Assembly (NCBI GenBank): GCA_020746835.1
Contig: JAGPNK010000015.1
Span: forward strand, 682,001 to 746,000
Reading direction: 5' to 3'
Length of the DNA stretch: 64,000 bases
DNA from: Stachybotrys elegans
Lineage: Eukaryota; Ascomycota; Sordariomycetes; Hypocreales; Stachybotryaceae
Shown piece after piece: positions 32,519 through 44,915 of this stretch (the first letter of the stretch is position 1; each line of letters starts with the position of its first letter). Made by a program: the position numbers and the translations under genes. The notes under the pieces are model-generated. The model worked only from the letters and a program-made list of their open reading frames with translations, did not search any database and was not told where the DNA came from.

Positions 32519-34514
32519 CTATGACTTGATGCTTTCCAAGACGTGGCTATCGCTTTCCTTCCATGGATAGGTCTTCTCCAAGGACTTGATCAACTGCTCG
32601 TGATGGGCAGACCGAGGCTTGATGGAAATTTGGAAAGGCGCTGGGTGGCTCACCACACCAGGCTCGAACCTGATAGTGGGCTCTACCACTTGACCGTTCT
32701 CTACGGGCTTGTTGATTTGGAAGACAGCCAGGGTCTGAGCAATATTCAGGTACAGGGCATTGTCGGCAAGGAGGCGGCCAGGGCAAATACGGCGGCCGAA
32801 CCCAAACACGTATTGGCTCGGATCCGGCTCAGGTTGTGCCTTGAGGAACCGGTCGGGATTAAACGTCGCAGGGTCTTCGTACACCTCCGGGTCATGGGTA
32901 AAGTGCCTGGATAGGGGGTCAGACAGGGTAGGCAACAAGGGGGTATAGGTAAGCGTACCAAACATTGGCAAACAGCATAGCGCCACTGGGAATAAGATAG
33001 CCGTTGTATACGTCGTCTTCGGTGCTCGTATGCGGCAGACACATGGGAGCGACGGGGTGCCAGCGCAAGACCTCCTTGACAATGGCATCCACGTAGGGAA
33101 GGTTCTCCCGATCTGCAATGCTGGGGAGTCGGTCCTTGCCAACGACACGGTCAATCTCCTCTTGGGCCTTTTGTTGGACCTCGGGAGTGACCATAACGGC
33201 CAGGAAAAAGCAAGACAGAGACGAGACGGTCTTGGAAAGATGAGCAATGGTCCAGCCCAAGTGGCAAGGGGGGCGACTTACAGTATCTGCACCGGCAGTA
33301 TACAGGGACATGGCAGACCACTTGTTGGTCCACTTCTCCTCCGGATCTTCGTCACCTGCTTCGAGGAGTTGCGATAGGAACGACGCTTCATGGGCACCCT
33401 GGGCCATCTGATGCTTGACAAAAGCATATGGCCTCTCCGTCACCTGGGTCAAAGCACCGCCCCACTCGCGAGCAGTTTGCTTGAAGCCAGTGCCGGGCAT
33501 CCATTCGGGAAGATGCTTCACTGCTCGGCATTAGAAAATGGTTGGTCAAAGGCAGGGGGCAGTGCTCACAAAAAGGAAGCATATCGACCAAGAATGCTCC
33601 GGGGACGCCAGCACGGGCAAACTTCTCCATAGCATCACCGGCCATGTCGACGAGGTAGTCATCCTTGTGGGACTCGGCAGTGTAGCCATAGGCAATCTTC
33701 AAGATAACTGCACCGGCCTCCCTGCGTGACGGAACATTAGTAACAGAAACAGGGGATGGGGAGCCGAGGACGCAGGTACGCCAAGAGAGAGAGGGAGAGA
33801 GATCTCAGGTGCTTACTTCTTGATGTACGTAACCAATTTCTCGGGATCCTCTAGGAGATGTAGCAGGAAGTGGCCCACTTCCTCTTCTTGGAGGGCGTTG
33901 AACTGGGCGGCGGATGCCTTGGAGCCGATGATACGGCTCATGTTCTTGCGATAAGTGCGGAAACGCTTGTTGTAGGGCGAGAGGCCGAGCGAGTTTTCCC
34001 AGCCAAGCCTGCCACCCCCCGTCAGATAGGCGACGCAACACTTGCCAACACGGGCCAACTTACATTTCGCCTGCAAAGATTTGCTTTGGCCTCGAGGAGT
34101 GCTTGACGGATCTTTTTTCGAGCATCTCATTGGCAATGACGGGGTCGTTGATGATGACAAGGGTCTGACCCAGAACCGTTACGGAGCTGATGGGGCCTGC
34201 ATGGCCATGGGGATGGGGGTCAACCAAACAGCTCGACTCAATAAAGAAAGCCACCAGCGCCGGGGGAGGAGCGCCACAAAGGAGAAACGAGACGAACCAT
34301 AGAGATCCTTGTGCTTGAGCCAGTGGTGCGCCTCGAGCACGCCAGGCGGCGGGAGGTCGTTGACGTTTCCGAGGAGCGGAAGCCCTTTGGGCCCAGGAGG
34401 CAGCGGATGGCGAGCGCCCTTGGAGGCGGAGAGGGCCTTGGAGACGGCATAGACGACGGCGGCGCCAGCGCCAAGGCCCACGACAAGCTGCTCGGTCGGG
34501 ACAGTCATGGTCAT
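32519..34514 (-). CDS. Cytochrome P450 monooxygenase
   Basis: Exons 34514-34298, 34196-34064, 34008-33817, 33721-33570, 33520-33282, 33230-32959 and 32906-32519 close in phase for 530 residues. An N-terminal hydrophobic anchor is followed by the proline hinge PLPPGPKGLPLLGN. The I-helix oxygen-binding motif is AGADT, the K-helix ExxR is EVLRWHP, PERF-like is NPDRFL, and the haem loop is FGFGRRICPG (Cys thiolate). The overall pattern resembles the large class annotated as O-methylsterigmatocystin-oxidoreductase-like P450s; the true substrate cannot be inferred. Expected to sit on the endoplasmic reticulum and need a CPR partner. Convergent with the tubulin-like gene; no other secondary-metabolite core gene is nearby. 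Confidence 0.92.
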
Positions 34515-37310
34515 GAGTCAAAGGTGGGGGAGGAGGAAACTGATCGATGGACGGCGATGTGATGATCACGGCACCAAAACGGCTGTAGCGAGATGGCTGG
34601 TACGAGTAGCAAAAAGCAAAACAAACGGCGGTGATTCAATACAAGTGAAAGACGTGACTCGGCAAGGTTGCATTCTGCGGTGCCGTGGATACTTATGGAG
34701 ATGGATACGGAGAGAGGGACAGAGACCGCATGCTGCAGCCGATGGCCAGCTGCAGCACGCGCGCTGGCGCATGAATGACCACCATGATGGGATGGGAAGG
34801 GATCCTTGATTATAGCCAGTCGAGGTCCACTGCTGATATCAAAGAGGGTGTGGGTGGTCGGTCCGCGTAGGGGAGCATCAGAAAATGGGTGATGGGCTAA
34901 TGCATGTCTTGCTCCATCGGTTAAAACCCCAGAACCAACATCGTCTGGGGGATGTCTGTGCTGGTAGACTTGCTGGGAAAATGGATCACGGTGGGTTATA
35001 CGCGGACGGGACGATGATTACAGAGGGACGAGACGTCGGGACCAGGAAAGTCCATGTCCTGAGACTCGGGTGCGCGCCACTCGATGGAAGGGCTGGATAC
35101 TGGGCGCTGACTGACGGACGGAGCAACGAACCCGCGTCCGCCACCAATATTCCTCTCCTTATTTCCGAAGCCAATATTGCCTCGTCAGCGTTCCATCTGC
35201 AGACAAAGAGGGGAGGAAGAAGCAAAGAGACATGCATAGTAGGCCTGCAGGTGTTTCAAGGAACAGGGAAATGCCTCTTGCTAAAGAGGGAGGGCAAGAA
35301 GAAGAAAAAGCAAATATTCGACAGCCACAATTCGATCAAACTAGACTGGGTGCCAATCATCGTCTCCATCCGACAAGGGGGGTCGCCCGTGGGGATATTT
35401 CCGTTTGCGCGTTTCTTCGACAGGGCCCTCACCCTCACCCTCACCCTCGGCTCTCTCACAGGGATCAAACGCGGCCGACAGGAAAAGGAAAAGAAGAGGA
35501 AAGGAAAGACTTGCGACGGAAGGGGAAAGGGGAAAGAAAGGGGGATGGGGTGGTTTGTTGCACCCCTGGTTTGGAATCGGCAATGAGAGCCTGTTGGATG
35601 ATACGACCGTATCCCTACAACTACTGTACGAGATGAATTTGCCTCTCGGTCTTTCTTGTGGACTCCATCTCGAGAAAAGAAGCCTCTCCGTCCCACCCAC
35701 TCCCACTTCCCCCCTGCGTCCAACCAAGATACGCAGTCTGTGGGCCAGGGATCCAGGTTCGTGGATTGCAGCGCAGGCAGCCAGTCATACATACATACAT
35801 AGTGGTATGCCACCAAGCTTCTTCAGCTGGGCCCTCTTCGTCACGCCATGGGCTGCATCAGCCGCTCTCCACCGCCGCAGTGTTGAGTCTGGGTGCTGCT
35901 TGAAGCCAACCCCTGGTCACGATTACGCCAATGACATGGATGGCTGCTGTGGACCGAGTCTAGTGGCCGTTTTGTTCAACGGGTATCGAAGCGGGGCTGT
36001 CTGAGCGCCATTTGTCCTGGGAGGGGGGGGGATAACACGGTCCATTGATGGGGGTTTCCCCCCCTCCTGACAGGACGACTAGCTGGGATGAAATGCCTTC
36101 ACGACGCCTCTTCCCTTCTTGTAGATCGACAGCCTAGCCCGTGGAGCAGAAACAGGTCCATATTTGCCAAACAGGGTAATGCTTGCTGCCGACAGGCGGC
36201 CGAGCGTGCCCCTGGTCAACTGCCGTGCCGATTCCCCTTCTCCCCCATCCATTTTCGGAGCAATACTGTTGCATCACAGGATGCAGCGTGCAGGATCTGA
36301 GATTATTGGCTCCTTCGCCGGAGCTTCAGACACGTCCAGGAAGCATGATGGGCAGTGCTCTCGCCCGGCCTGGACACCCTGAGAGTTGCTCCCCTGGCCG
36401 CTGGCCCACTGGACATTGTCGACGTCCGCATTCCCCGGTTGGGTCGGCCAGAGGCGAGATGGGCCAGCCCGCTGAATTCTGTCCTGATTCCGACAGGCCC
36501 TGTCCCCTCGCCGCCTCTCCCGATGTCAAGTCTCCGCGGATGCTAGGCACATCCCACCCACACCCGACCAAGGGAAGACAACGAGCGAGGTCGGAAAGAG
36601 GTTTCCTTGGCCGTAGGTAGCATTGGACATCCTTTTCTTGGGTCTCTATGGCCCCCATCATGGAGGCCCAATGAGGCGACCTGCCATTGCGTCGACGCCT
36701 TGTCCCTGACATCAGGAGAGAAATGGTGCAGCGCATGCCAGATGTCAGGGGGAGGGTGGAGCATGAGCAGCAACGAATAGGGCCAAGAGTCTGGGTCCTG
36801 CAACGTCACAGCCATTCCAGCAAAAAGCAAAACATGTGAGGCCATTTCCGCAGGAGATGCAACTCCAGGCCAGGGTTGGCCAGCTCAGGCGGCGGGTATT
36901 TGTTCTAGGTGGAAAAAGAAAGAATGGACGGGGTATTCTCGTCAACGAGTCTCGTCTGTCGATATGGCAGCCACGTCGCCGGGGCCCGAGCGGATAATTC
37001 ACACCCCCTTGCCTCTTCTTTCTCTCCCTCTCTCTCTGTGTGTGTGCAGACGGGCAGCCCATTTCCGAGAGGCCTTCCCCGGGGTGAGCGTTTGCTATTC
37101 CTTGCTGATCTTCATATAGGCGGTTCCTCATACCCGTCTGTCATAACGCCCCTGCCATCACCGGGAATAGTGGAAAAGTATTTGGATCCCTTGAATCCTC
37201 GCTTTTCTGTCCCTTGGATCTTCTCCGGAGTTGGTGTATTGACAAAGTCTTTTGACGGTTATTCTTTTTTGCTGCGTTCTCTGCCTTGTCTGTTCAAGAA
37301 TCACGCCATC
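34515..37310. other. Long GC-rich intergenic region, no supported gene
   Basis: About 2.8 kb between divergent P450 and receptor genes, so it holds both promoters. It contains a (CCCTCA)n run near 35427-35451, a CATA microsatellite near 35787-35803, a G run near 36030 and a CT/GT-rich tract near 37019-37049 close to the receptor start. Several ORFs above 100 codons exist on both strands, but they overlap each other, are low in complexity and resemble nothing, so I treat them as chance. Confidence 0.5.
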
Positions 37311-38967
37311 ATGAAGCTGGGCTACGTATCCTTCCTGACGGTCCTCCTAGCGGGGAGCGTCTTTGGTCAGGATGATCTCATGGCAGCTCTGCCTGCTTGC
37401 GCTGTCAGTTCCTTTCCCTCTCGTGCGTGGCGCTTTCGTCACAAGGATGCTGACTTGTTGCCCTCTGCGCAGGTCGATTGTTTCGCGCAGACCATCACGG
37501 CGTCGACATGTGCCGACCCTACAGACTTTGCGTGCCTCTGCATTGACCAGCCGTTTATGCTGGCCATGCAGGGCTGCCAAGCCGTCAACTGCACCATCAA
37601 GGAGACCCTGAGTGCGTCCCTCGTCCTCGTATCAACACCGGTTCTGTTCTAACACAGCTTCAGCGTCCACGAATGCCACCGTCGCGGCGTGCGGTTTCCC
37701 TGCGGGCGATGTTACGGATATTGTGATTGCGATTCCGGTTTCTTTTGGAACAGTCGCATTGCTCATGGTCATCCTCCGAGTCCTCGACCGCACAGCTATT
37801 CGAGGTCTAGGCCTATCGTGGGACGACTACCTCATCATCGTCGCTGTGGTATGAACAAGCCTAGTCTCCGGTTGGTCCGGTAGGGTCGCTGACAAGACGA
37901 TGCTGCAGATTGCCGCGTCCGTTATGAATTACGTCTCAATTCCCAGTATGTCCAATGCCGGCTTCACGGGCGACCGATACTGACAACCTCGACAGTGGCT
38001 CAGCATGGCCTGGGACGAGATCTTTGGACGCTCGAGTTTGAAGACATCTCCATGACGTTTTTGGTTAGTCCCTTTGTACCCTCGTCGAGATGGTCGGCCT
38101 AACAGCGCGATAGCTCCTCTATGTCATTGAGATTTTCTACATGTTCGCCGAGATGTGCGTCCAGCTATCGTTGCTCGTCTTCTACCTGCGTGTCTTCCCC
38201 AAGTCTTCTCGTCTCGTCCACGTCGGCTCGTGGATTCTTGGTGGCATCGTCACTTGCTTCGGTATCGCCAACACTCTTACCATGGTGTTCCAGTGTACGC
38301 CCATCCCCTTCTTCTGGAACGGGTGGGCAGGCGAGATGGCGGGCACCTGCATCGACATCAACCTGTACTCGTGGATCCGCGCAGCCATCGAGATTGCGCT
38401 TGACGTGGCCATCATGGCGCTCCCTCTGCCCAGTCTGCTGGCGCTGCAGCTGAGCCGCAGGAAGAAGCTGCAGACGCTGGGCATGTTTGCGCTCGGTTTT
38501 GTGTATGTGGCTACCTAGCGAGGTTGTCGGGATGAACAAGCTAACATGCCCAGCATCACGATTGTGAGCTGCCTGCGGTTGCAGTCGCTCGTCCAGTTCT
38601 CGCGCACGCAGAACCCTACCTGTATGTACCGACCGAGCTCGTTGGCGACCAATGACTAACAGCAGCAGTGGACAATGCGCCGGCCGTATACTGGAGTGTC
38701 CTCGAGTGCGACATCTTCATCATGTGCGCGTGCCTCCCGTCGATCCGGTCCATCATGGTCAAGGTTGCGCCCAAGGTCTTTGGCTCGACGGCGGGGGACA
38801 GCAAGAACTCGGGCTACAAGCAGGGCAGCAGCCACACGGGCTCTCAGCAGCTCAGCAACCTGACCAAGGCGGGCAACATTGTCAAGAAGACCGACGTGCA
38901 CATTTACCGCGAGATGTCGGCCTCGGACGAGGAGCTGTTCCCGCACAGCGTATCCGGGCAAGCGTGA
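37311..38967 (+). CDS. CFEM-domain PTH11-type G-protein-coupled receptor
   Basis: Eight exons (37311-37403, 37473-37611, 37658-37848, 37909-37945, 37996-38063, 38114-38502, 38554-38621, 38669-38967) close in phase for 427 residues. A signal peptide (MKLGYVSFLTVLLAGSVFGQ) leads into a cysteine-rich CFEM domain (residues ~25-85, with pattern C...C...C.C...C...C). Seven hydrophobic segments of the fungal rhodopsin-like PTH11 domain follow, including LSWDDYLIIVA, GLGRDLW, FYLRVFP and DNAPAVYWSVLECDIFIMCACLP. The tail is Ser/Lys-rich and cytosolic. PTH11 itself in Magnaporthe senses surfaces during appressorium formation; the class in general senses host or environmental cues. Confidence 0.92.
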
Positions 38968-39493
38968 AGAAGGGCAGAGAGGAATGAAGGAACATGTTGT
39001 AACGTCTGGGCGACATGTAATGATGTATGTATGTTTGTTTATTTCGGCTTGGACTCGAATATTGGTGGTAAACAGGACACAGATAGGAAATAAATAGAAA
39101 CAAAAAGGTTACGATTGACGACTTGGAGAAGAAACTTGAAGGGACCCACTTTCTTATTATTTTTAAGTAATGTTTTATTTTACTGGACGCCACCATCGTG
39201 GATTAGCGCTGGAGCTAAGCTGGAGCTTAGCTGCAGCTTTTAGGACCTGGCTGGTCTGGATCTGGGGCAGCTGCGCCTGAAAGCAGCCTAAGGAACCTGG
39301 GGTCACGCCTTGGAAAGCAGAACAAGCTACGAGCTAAACTGCCTTGGTTTGGTGCCACGCGTTGGTGTTGGTGACCTCATTTTCAGCTTTCCACCGCTTC
39401 TCCTCCTTCTCTTCCTCCTCCTCCTCATCACCCTCCCTCACCGTCAATTGCCGTCAATCACCCTCCCTCGCCGTCAATCGACGTGAACGCGCC
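38968..39493. other. Intergenic between receptor and Ca2+/H+ exchanger
   Basis: Contains the 3' end of the receptor gene and the promoter of the exchanger. A CT-rich stretch at 39395-39480 lies just before the exchanger ATG. No gene seen. Confidence 0.5.
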
Positions 39494-41072
39494 ATGGCCT
39501 CGCTGAACCACGAGCCGCCCGCCACAAACGGCGTCAACGGGCACAATGAGCACAGCCCGCTGCTGCCCACCCACGACAACCACAACCACAACAGTCACGA
39601 CAGCCACCATCACAATGAGGGCGAGAGCGGGCGGTCGGGCTTCCACGTCACCCACTTCCTCTTCGTCCTCTGGCGCAGCTCCTGCACCGTCTCCATGCTC
39701 GTCAACGTGCTGTGGCCCATTGTCCCCGTCGCCATTGTCCTCAATTGCCTTCCCGGCATGCCCATGTGGAAGTTTGCGACCGCCTACGTCGCCGTCGTCC
39801 CGACCGCCAACCTGCTCGGCTTTGCTGGCCAGGAGTTTGCCCGCAAGATGCCCAAGGTCGCTGGTATCCTCATCGAGACTACTTTTGGATCCATCATTGA
39901 GATTATCCTCTTTGCTATTCTCATCGCCAAGCATGAGACGCATGCGCCCGAGCAGAACGGTGATGAGGGCAACCTGATCCCCATCATCCAGGCTGCCATC
40001 CTCGGAAGCATTCTGACCAACCTCCTGCTCTGTCTCGGGTTGTGCTTCTTCTTTGGAGGCCTACGTCAAGCCAGCCAGAAGTTTCACCCCATCATATCCG
40101 AGGTGGGAACTGGCCTTCTCCTCGTCGCCGCGTTTGGTCTCCTCATCCCCAGCGCTTTTTACTCTGCCCTCAAGGCCGAGACATTGCCTGAGATCCCCGG
40201 TCTTCATGTTCTGCACGAGCACTTCACCGGGGAGAAGCTACAGGGCGACGTGCTGCACATCAGCCAGGCCACCTCGATTGCGCTCATGGTCGCTTTTGCA
40301 CTGTACATCTGGTTTCAGGCCAGTAGTAGCCACAGCATTTTCGATGAGGTCATTGAGAGGGATGAGCACCGCGATGCCGATCGACAGAACGATCTCGAAA
40401 AGCCCAAGTTCACCATGACAGAAGCTCTGCTTGCGATTGCCATTTCGCTGGTCCTGGTTACCCTCTTGCTGGTCTTCCTTGTCGATCAGATTGAGCATGT
40501 GGTGGAGGCGGGCGTGCCAGACCAGTTCCTGGGTCTCATTTTGCTTCCGCTCGTTGAGAAGGCTGCAGAGCACCTGACCGCCATTGACGAAGCTTGGGGT
40601 ATGTCTTACACAACAAAAGACTTGCGACAATGCTAACATATTGCTGTAGATGGTGTCATCAACGTAGCCCTGTACCACTGCATAGCACCCTCCATCCAGA
40701 CAGCCCTGTTCAACGGCCCTCTTGTCGTCGTCATCGGCTGGGCGATTGGAAAGCCTATGGACCTGAATTTCGAAATTTTCATGATTAGTCTCCTTGTCTT
40801 GTCGATTCTCGTCGTGGGCAACTTCCTGCGAGATGGCGAGTCCAATTGGCTGGAGGGCGCACTCTTGGTGGTAAGCAAGCTCCCCTCGTTACGTTTCCGT
40901 TTTCTGATTCCATGTCTAGATAATCTACGTTATTATCGGCATCGCCTGCTGGTACTATCCCAACCCGGATGTCGCCAAGTCTAATAGCATTGGGGAAATG
41001 GTCAATGTTACGATGAGTGTCGAGACGCTACAGGAACTTCGAAGCCTGCTCAATGCACAGCTGGCCAACTGA
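39494..41072 (+). CDS. Ca2+/H+ exchanger of the CAX/VCX1 family
   Basis: Exons 39494-40598, 40650-40870 and 40920-41072 close in phase for 492 residues. A His/Asn-rich cytosolic N-terminus (HDNHNHNSHDSHHHN) precedes about eleven membrane segments. Both alpha-repeats have the CAX signatures: LIETTFGSIIEIILF in the first half and the region after DGVINVALYHCIAPSIQTALFNGP in the second. An acidic loop (EVIERDEHRDADRQND) separates the halves. The family pumps Ca2+ into the vacuole using the proton gradient. I chose the ATG at 39494 because the upstream in-frame extension is CT-rich low-complexity sequence. Confidence 0.92.
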
Positions 41073-41481
41073 TTGTAAGGGATGAGCGTCGAGGAACGTT
41101 GCCTGAAAGGAAGTCTTGCATTGCTGGTCTGGGGCATTTTGTTATTCAGCATGATTTGTATCAGGCAGCTATCTAGGCGTTGTGATTCTTCGAAAATTGG
41201 GTATGGTTTTTGCATACATCGGTCACTGTTTATTGGCGGAAGTCACCTCCCGTGGCATGATCTTGCAATTGGACATCATGCGAGGTTGTCTGAATAGCAA
41301 TCCCAAATTAATTGAGCAGATGTATCGCTGGAAATACAAGGTATCATTGAAGAAGGTGGTCGATAAACCTCATGGCTCGGGCTAGCCACAGCAGACGGTG
41401 GCCTCGCTCGAAGCGCTTGTCTGACGTCTGTCCTGACTATCGTCCTGTTAGTTCTCTCGTGTCATATATTTTTTGGGTGAC
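41073..41481. other. Convergent intergenic region
   Basis: Shared 3' region of the CAX exchanger (+) and Ctr transporter (-). No independent gene visible. Confidence 0.5.
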
Positions 41482-42195
41482 TCACGCTGCAAGAGTCTCC
41501 CATTGGAAGATGAAGCTGCCGAGGTATGCGCCGATGAAGATACAGATGATGATGTAGCCGTTGTAGTACATGGCGAGCCTGGAATTGTCAGCTGTAGCCC
41601 TCGATTAACAATATCCACAACGGTAGCCTACAGCATGATGAAGTACGCCACCGCAAACTGAAGCATATGCAGAAGCGCGCGGATCGCCTGCTCGAAGACA
41701 TTGGGTCGGTATCCAGATCGAGCCGGAGCTGTGATTGGTGTCTCGCTCGAGGTGGATGCAGGCTGGCTGGGACTTTTGGAGGCGGTGTCGCACGCGGCGT
41801 TGGCAGCCACAGCAGACTCGGCGGGCATGTTCTTGCGGACGAGGAAACGGTCGTACTCCTTTACGGCGCGGCGGAGGAACTCGAGAAGGAGGACGAGGAG
41901 GACGACGCCGATGCAGGAGCCGGCGAACATGCCGTTGGAGCGGATTCTCCAGGTATCGGAGATGAAGCAGGAGTCGATGGTATTCCAGTTCCAAAGCATC
42001 TAAAGGTGGTTAGATGAGAGATGGTGGTAGAGGAAATCTTCGTACAGAAATCTGGCAGCCTCCCATGCCGCCGTGGCCGCCATGGTCTCCGTGGCCTTCC
42101 ATATCACCCATACCGCCCATGGCGGAAGTGGCGGCTGAAGGATCAGCAGACGTCGTAGTGGACATGTCCATCATGTGTGAGTGGTGAGAATCCAT
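41482..42195 (-). CDS. Ctr-family copper transporter
   Basis: Exons 42195-42046, 41999-41632 and 41578-41482 close in phase for 204 residues. The N-terminus is Met/His-rich (MDSHHSHMMDM and MGGMGDMEGHGDHGGHGGMGG), as needed to bind Cu(I). MLWNWNTIDSCFISDTWRI is the typical fungal Ctr entry motif. Three membrane segments follow; the second carries the MxxxM pair in YFIMLLAMYYNGY and the third a GxxxG packing motif (GAYLG). The variable loop between segments 1 and 2 is Ser/Ala-rich. Expected high-affinity copper uptake at the plasma membrane or export from the vacuole. Confidence 0.93.
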
Positions 42196-43038
42196 GGCTG
42201 TTGGATGGAACTCGTCAAGATGAGATGTCTAGCAATCCGATGGAAAGGTATAAACAGTCCCAGAAGTCATACTTAAATAGTCTTGGTCCTGAAATGCTTT
42301 AACTTTGAAGAAAGCATAACAGACCACATGTTGAATGTTTACTTTGCCCGGTGGGACGATGCTCCCCGGCCAGAAGAAGCGATCGGGTGGAGACGCAAGT
42401 TGCGCAAACCTTCTCACGATGATGCTCCGGCCCGGTGTGGAGTGGCGCCGCCGAGGCTGGTCTTAGCTTGTTCATACTGCACGTGAACAGGCAATTGAAC
42501 TCTCTGGACGTCAATGTCATTCCGAGTCATGTCGGATACAAGACAAGCTGCGCGTGTTTGAGTTGATTCAACGTCCCTGTATTCTAGCTTCCTATCCCGT
42601 CGGACGTATGTGACCCTGGAAATAGGATCTCAGCCGGAGATGGAAAAATGACAAGTCTGCAGCATTTTCTATCCAATTGAGAAAACGAAAGGAAACTGAA
42701 GTTATCCTGGTGCATGTTCTTACTTTGCAGATCGCTTGACTGGTTGGAGGAGCACCCCCGCGATCTAGACAAACAAAAATCAAAGATACATGTTGTATTT
42801 TTATACAATTATTATTTTTCCATGCAAATTCAAGTAAAGCCGAGAATAAGACATATTAACAATCGATAAATATATACCATGGCCAGAAAGCCGAATGCCA
42901 GTGTATGGTTGCATCGTAATTCCTAATGGCGCCATTCGTCGATCCGACCCACTCGTCCAACCACCCGCCTCGCACTGACTCAACCTCCAACAACTTCTCT
43001 CACCTACATCCACGCCCGACTCAATCCCATCTGCCCTC
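42196..43038. promoter_or_regulatory. Divergent promoter region, copper transporter and amino-acid permease
   Basis: About 840 bp between two divergent genes. I did not find a clear copper-response element. No gene-like ORF. Confidence 0.4.
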
Positions 43039-44774
43039 ATGTCGTCCAACCACGCCGAAGACGCCGGGTCCCGCGAGCCCCTGCTGGCCGCCCAGCACCG
43101 CCCGGCCGCTGACGACGCCGAGCAAGCCCCCGCCTCCACCACCACCTTTGTCCGCAACCTGGGAGCCGCCGAGGTCTTCGCCATCGTTATCGGCATCGTT
43201 ATCGGCAGCGGCGTCTTCACCTCCCCCGGCGCCATCGACACCAACGTGCCCTCCCCCGCCGTCGGCCTCGTCGTCTGGCTGGTCGGCGGCGTGCTGGCCT
43301 GGACGGGCGCCAGTACCTTTGCCGAGCTGGGCACGGCGATTCCCGGCGAGGGTATGCGTCATACCTCCCTCCCTCCCTTTTCATCATGATTGCGACTAAC
43401 ATGTAGGTGAAAGGCGGCGTCCAACCGTATCTGAAGCGCGTCTACGGCGACGTATGGGGCTTCCTCGCCGCATGGACCTGGATCGTGGCCGTCATGCCCG
43501 CCACGCTCGCCATCCTCAGCATCGTCTTCGTCGAGAGCGCCTACTCCGTCGCCGGCGTCACGGACGAGTCGGCCCGCCTGAGCCACAAGCTGCTGTCCAT
43601 CCTCGTCCTGGCCGTCATGACTGTCGGCAACTGCATCAGCACAAAGGCCAGCACGCGCCTCAACGGCTTCTTCGTTGTCCTCAAGTTTGTCACCATCTTC
43701 TTGGTCGTTGTCGCTGCCCTGGCTGTCGTGGGCATTCAGGCTGCGCACCCGCACAGGCACGACGTTGGCGGCGACGATTGGTTCCGCAAGTCGTGGTTTG
43801 CGTATCGTAGGACCGTCAATCCGGATGGTTCCGAGACGGACTGGCACCATGTCTCGCAGTGGGAGATGCTGGGCCACTTCTCGGCTGCTCTCTACGGCGC
43901 ACTATGGGCCTACTCAGGCTGGGACAAGGTATGACTGTCAATTCGCTGCTGTACCCCGCCCGCGTGCTAATTCTACCTTTGCAGGCCATCTACGTCACCT
44001 CAGAGCTCTCAGACCCGGCTCGCCAGCTGCCGCTTGCTCTCAACACCTCCATCCCCACCGTCATTGCCTGTTTCCTCGTTGCCAATGCCGCATACTACAT
44101 CCTCCTCCCCTGGAACCTTGTCTCCACTACCGACAGTGTCGCCGTTGTAAGTACTCTCCTGATCCCATTCGTAAATACAACTCCTAATTACGCTCTAGAC
44201 CGCCATCACGAGCTTGCTCGGCAGAGGCTTCGGCATCGTGGCCGCCGTTCTCATCTGCCTCGTAGTCGCCGGCTCCTTGCTAGGCAACTCATTTGTCGCG
44301 AGCCGCATGACCGTGTCCGCCGCCAACAGAACATGGTTTCCCAAAACATTTGCCATCGTTGGCCGCGTTGGCCTCAAGCCACCTGGTGATAGTGATGCGG
44401 CGGGTGGCTCAGATGCTCCAATCAACGCCCTCATCCTCAGCGCGGTGCTTTCCACCCTGTACATCCTGTTCGGGAACTTCCGCGCCCTGCTAACCCTGAA
44501 CGGCCTGGGCGAGTACTCTTTCTTCTTCCTGACAGTACTTGGAGCTGTCATTCTCCGCTATCGCGAGCCGGACCTGAAGCGACCCTACAAGCCAGCCATC
44601 ATCAACCCACTAATCTTCATCGTCGTCAGCGGCTTTGTCGTTGTCAGAGGCGCCGTCTTCGCACCCGTCCAGGCGGTTGTCGTCGTGGCCATATGGGGAC
44701 TGGGATTGGTGTACTACTGGGCCAAGAGACGATGGCTGGACGACAGCGAGCCGGCTATGGCGCAAGACGAGTAA
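43039..44774 (+). CDS. Amino-acid permease, APC superfamily (LAT/MUP-type)
   Basis: Exons 43039-43351, 43414-43928, 43985-44146 and 44199-44774 close in phase for 521 residues. There are about twelve hydrophobic segments. The first contains the substrate-binding GIVIGSGVFTSPGAI, and the second half keeps AYSGWDKAIYVTSEL, LLGNSFVASRMTVSAANRTWFPKTFA and LRYREPDLKRPYK, all typical of LAT-type and yeast MUP1-like permeases. The N-terminal 35 residues are acidic and cytosolic. Likely imports neutral amino acids such as methionine; specificity is inferred from family only. Convergent with the alpha-amylase gene, 141 bp apart. Confidence 0.9.
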
Positions 44775-44915
44775 GAGTCTGACCATGTTGGTCCCGGGCT
44801 GCGAAGTTTCTCCCAACATTCAACCAAGAAGCAGAAGCGTTTTCAGGGGAATGTAATGTAAAACATATATGTACCAAAACTATGTTCACTTGAATATCGC
44901 AAATATACACGAATT

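Noticed and set aside
32519..34514. P450 and tubulin as part of a secondary-metabolite cluster
   Set aside because: No polyketide synthase, peptide synthetase, terpene cyclase or cluster transporter is seen nearby; the link is kept only as a weak idea.
35427..35451. (CCCTCA)n run as a telomere-like repeat
   Set aside because: Unit is not the fungal telomere repeat CCCTAA and only about four copies occur inside normal DNA; simple microsatellite.
34885..36004. Overlapping ORFs of 130-230 codons on both strands
   Set aside because: GC-rich, low-complexity sequence with mutually overlapping frames, no domains and no splice logic.
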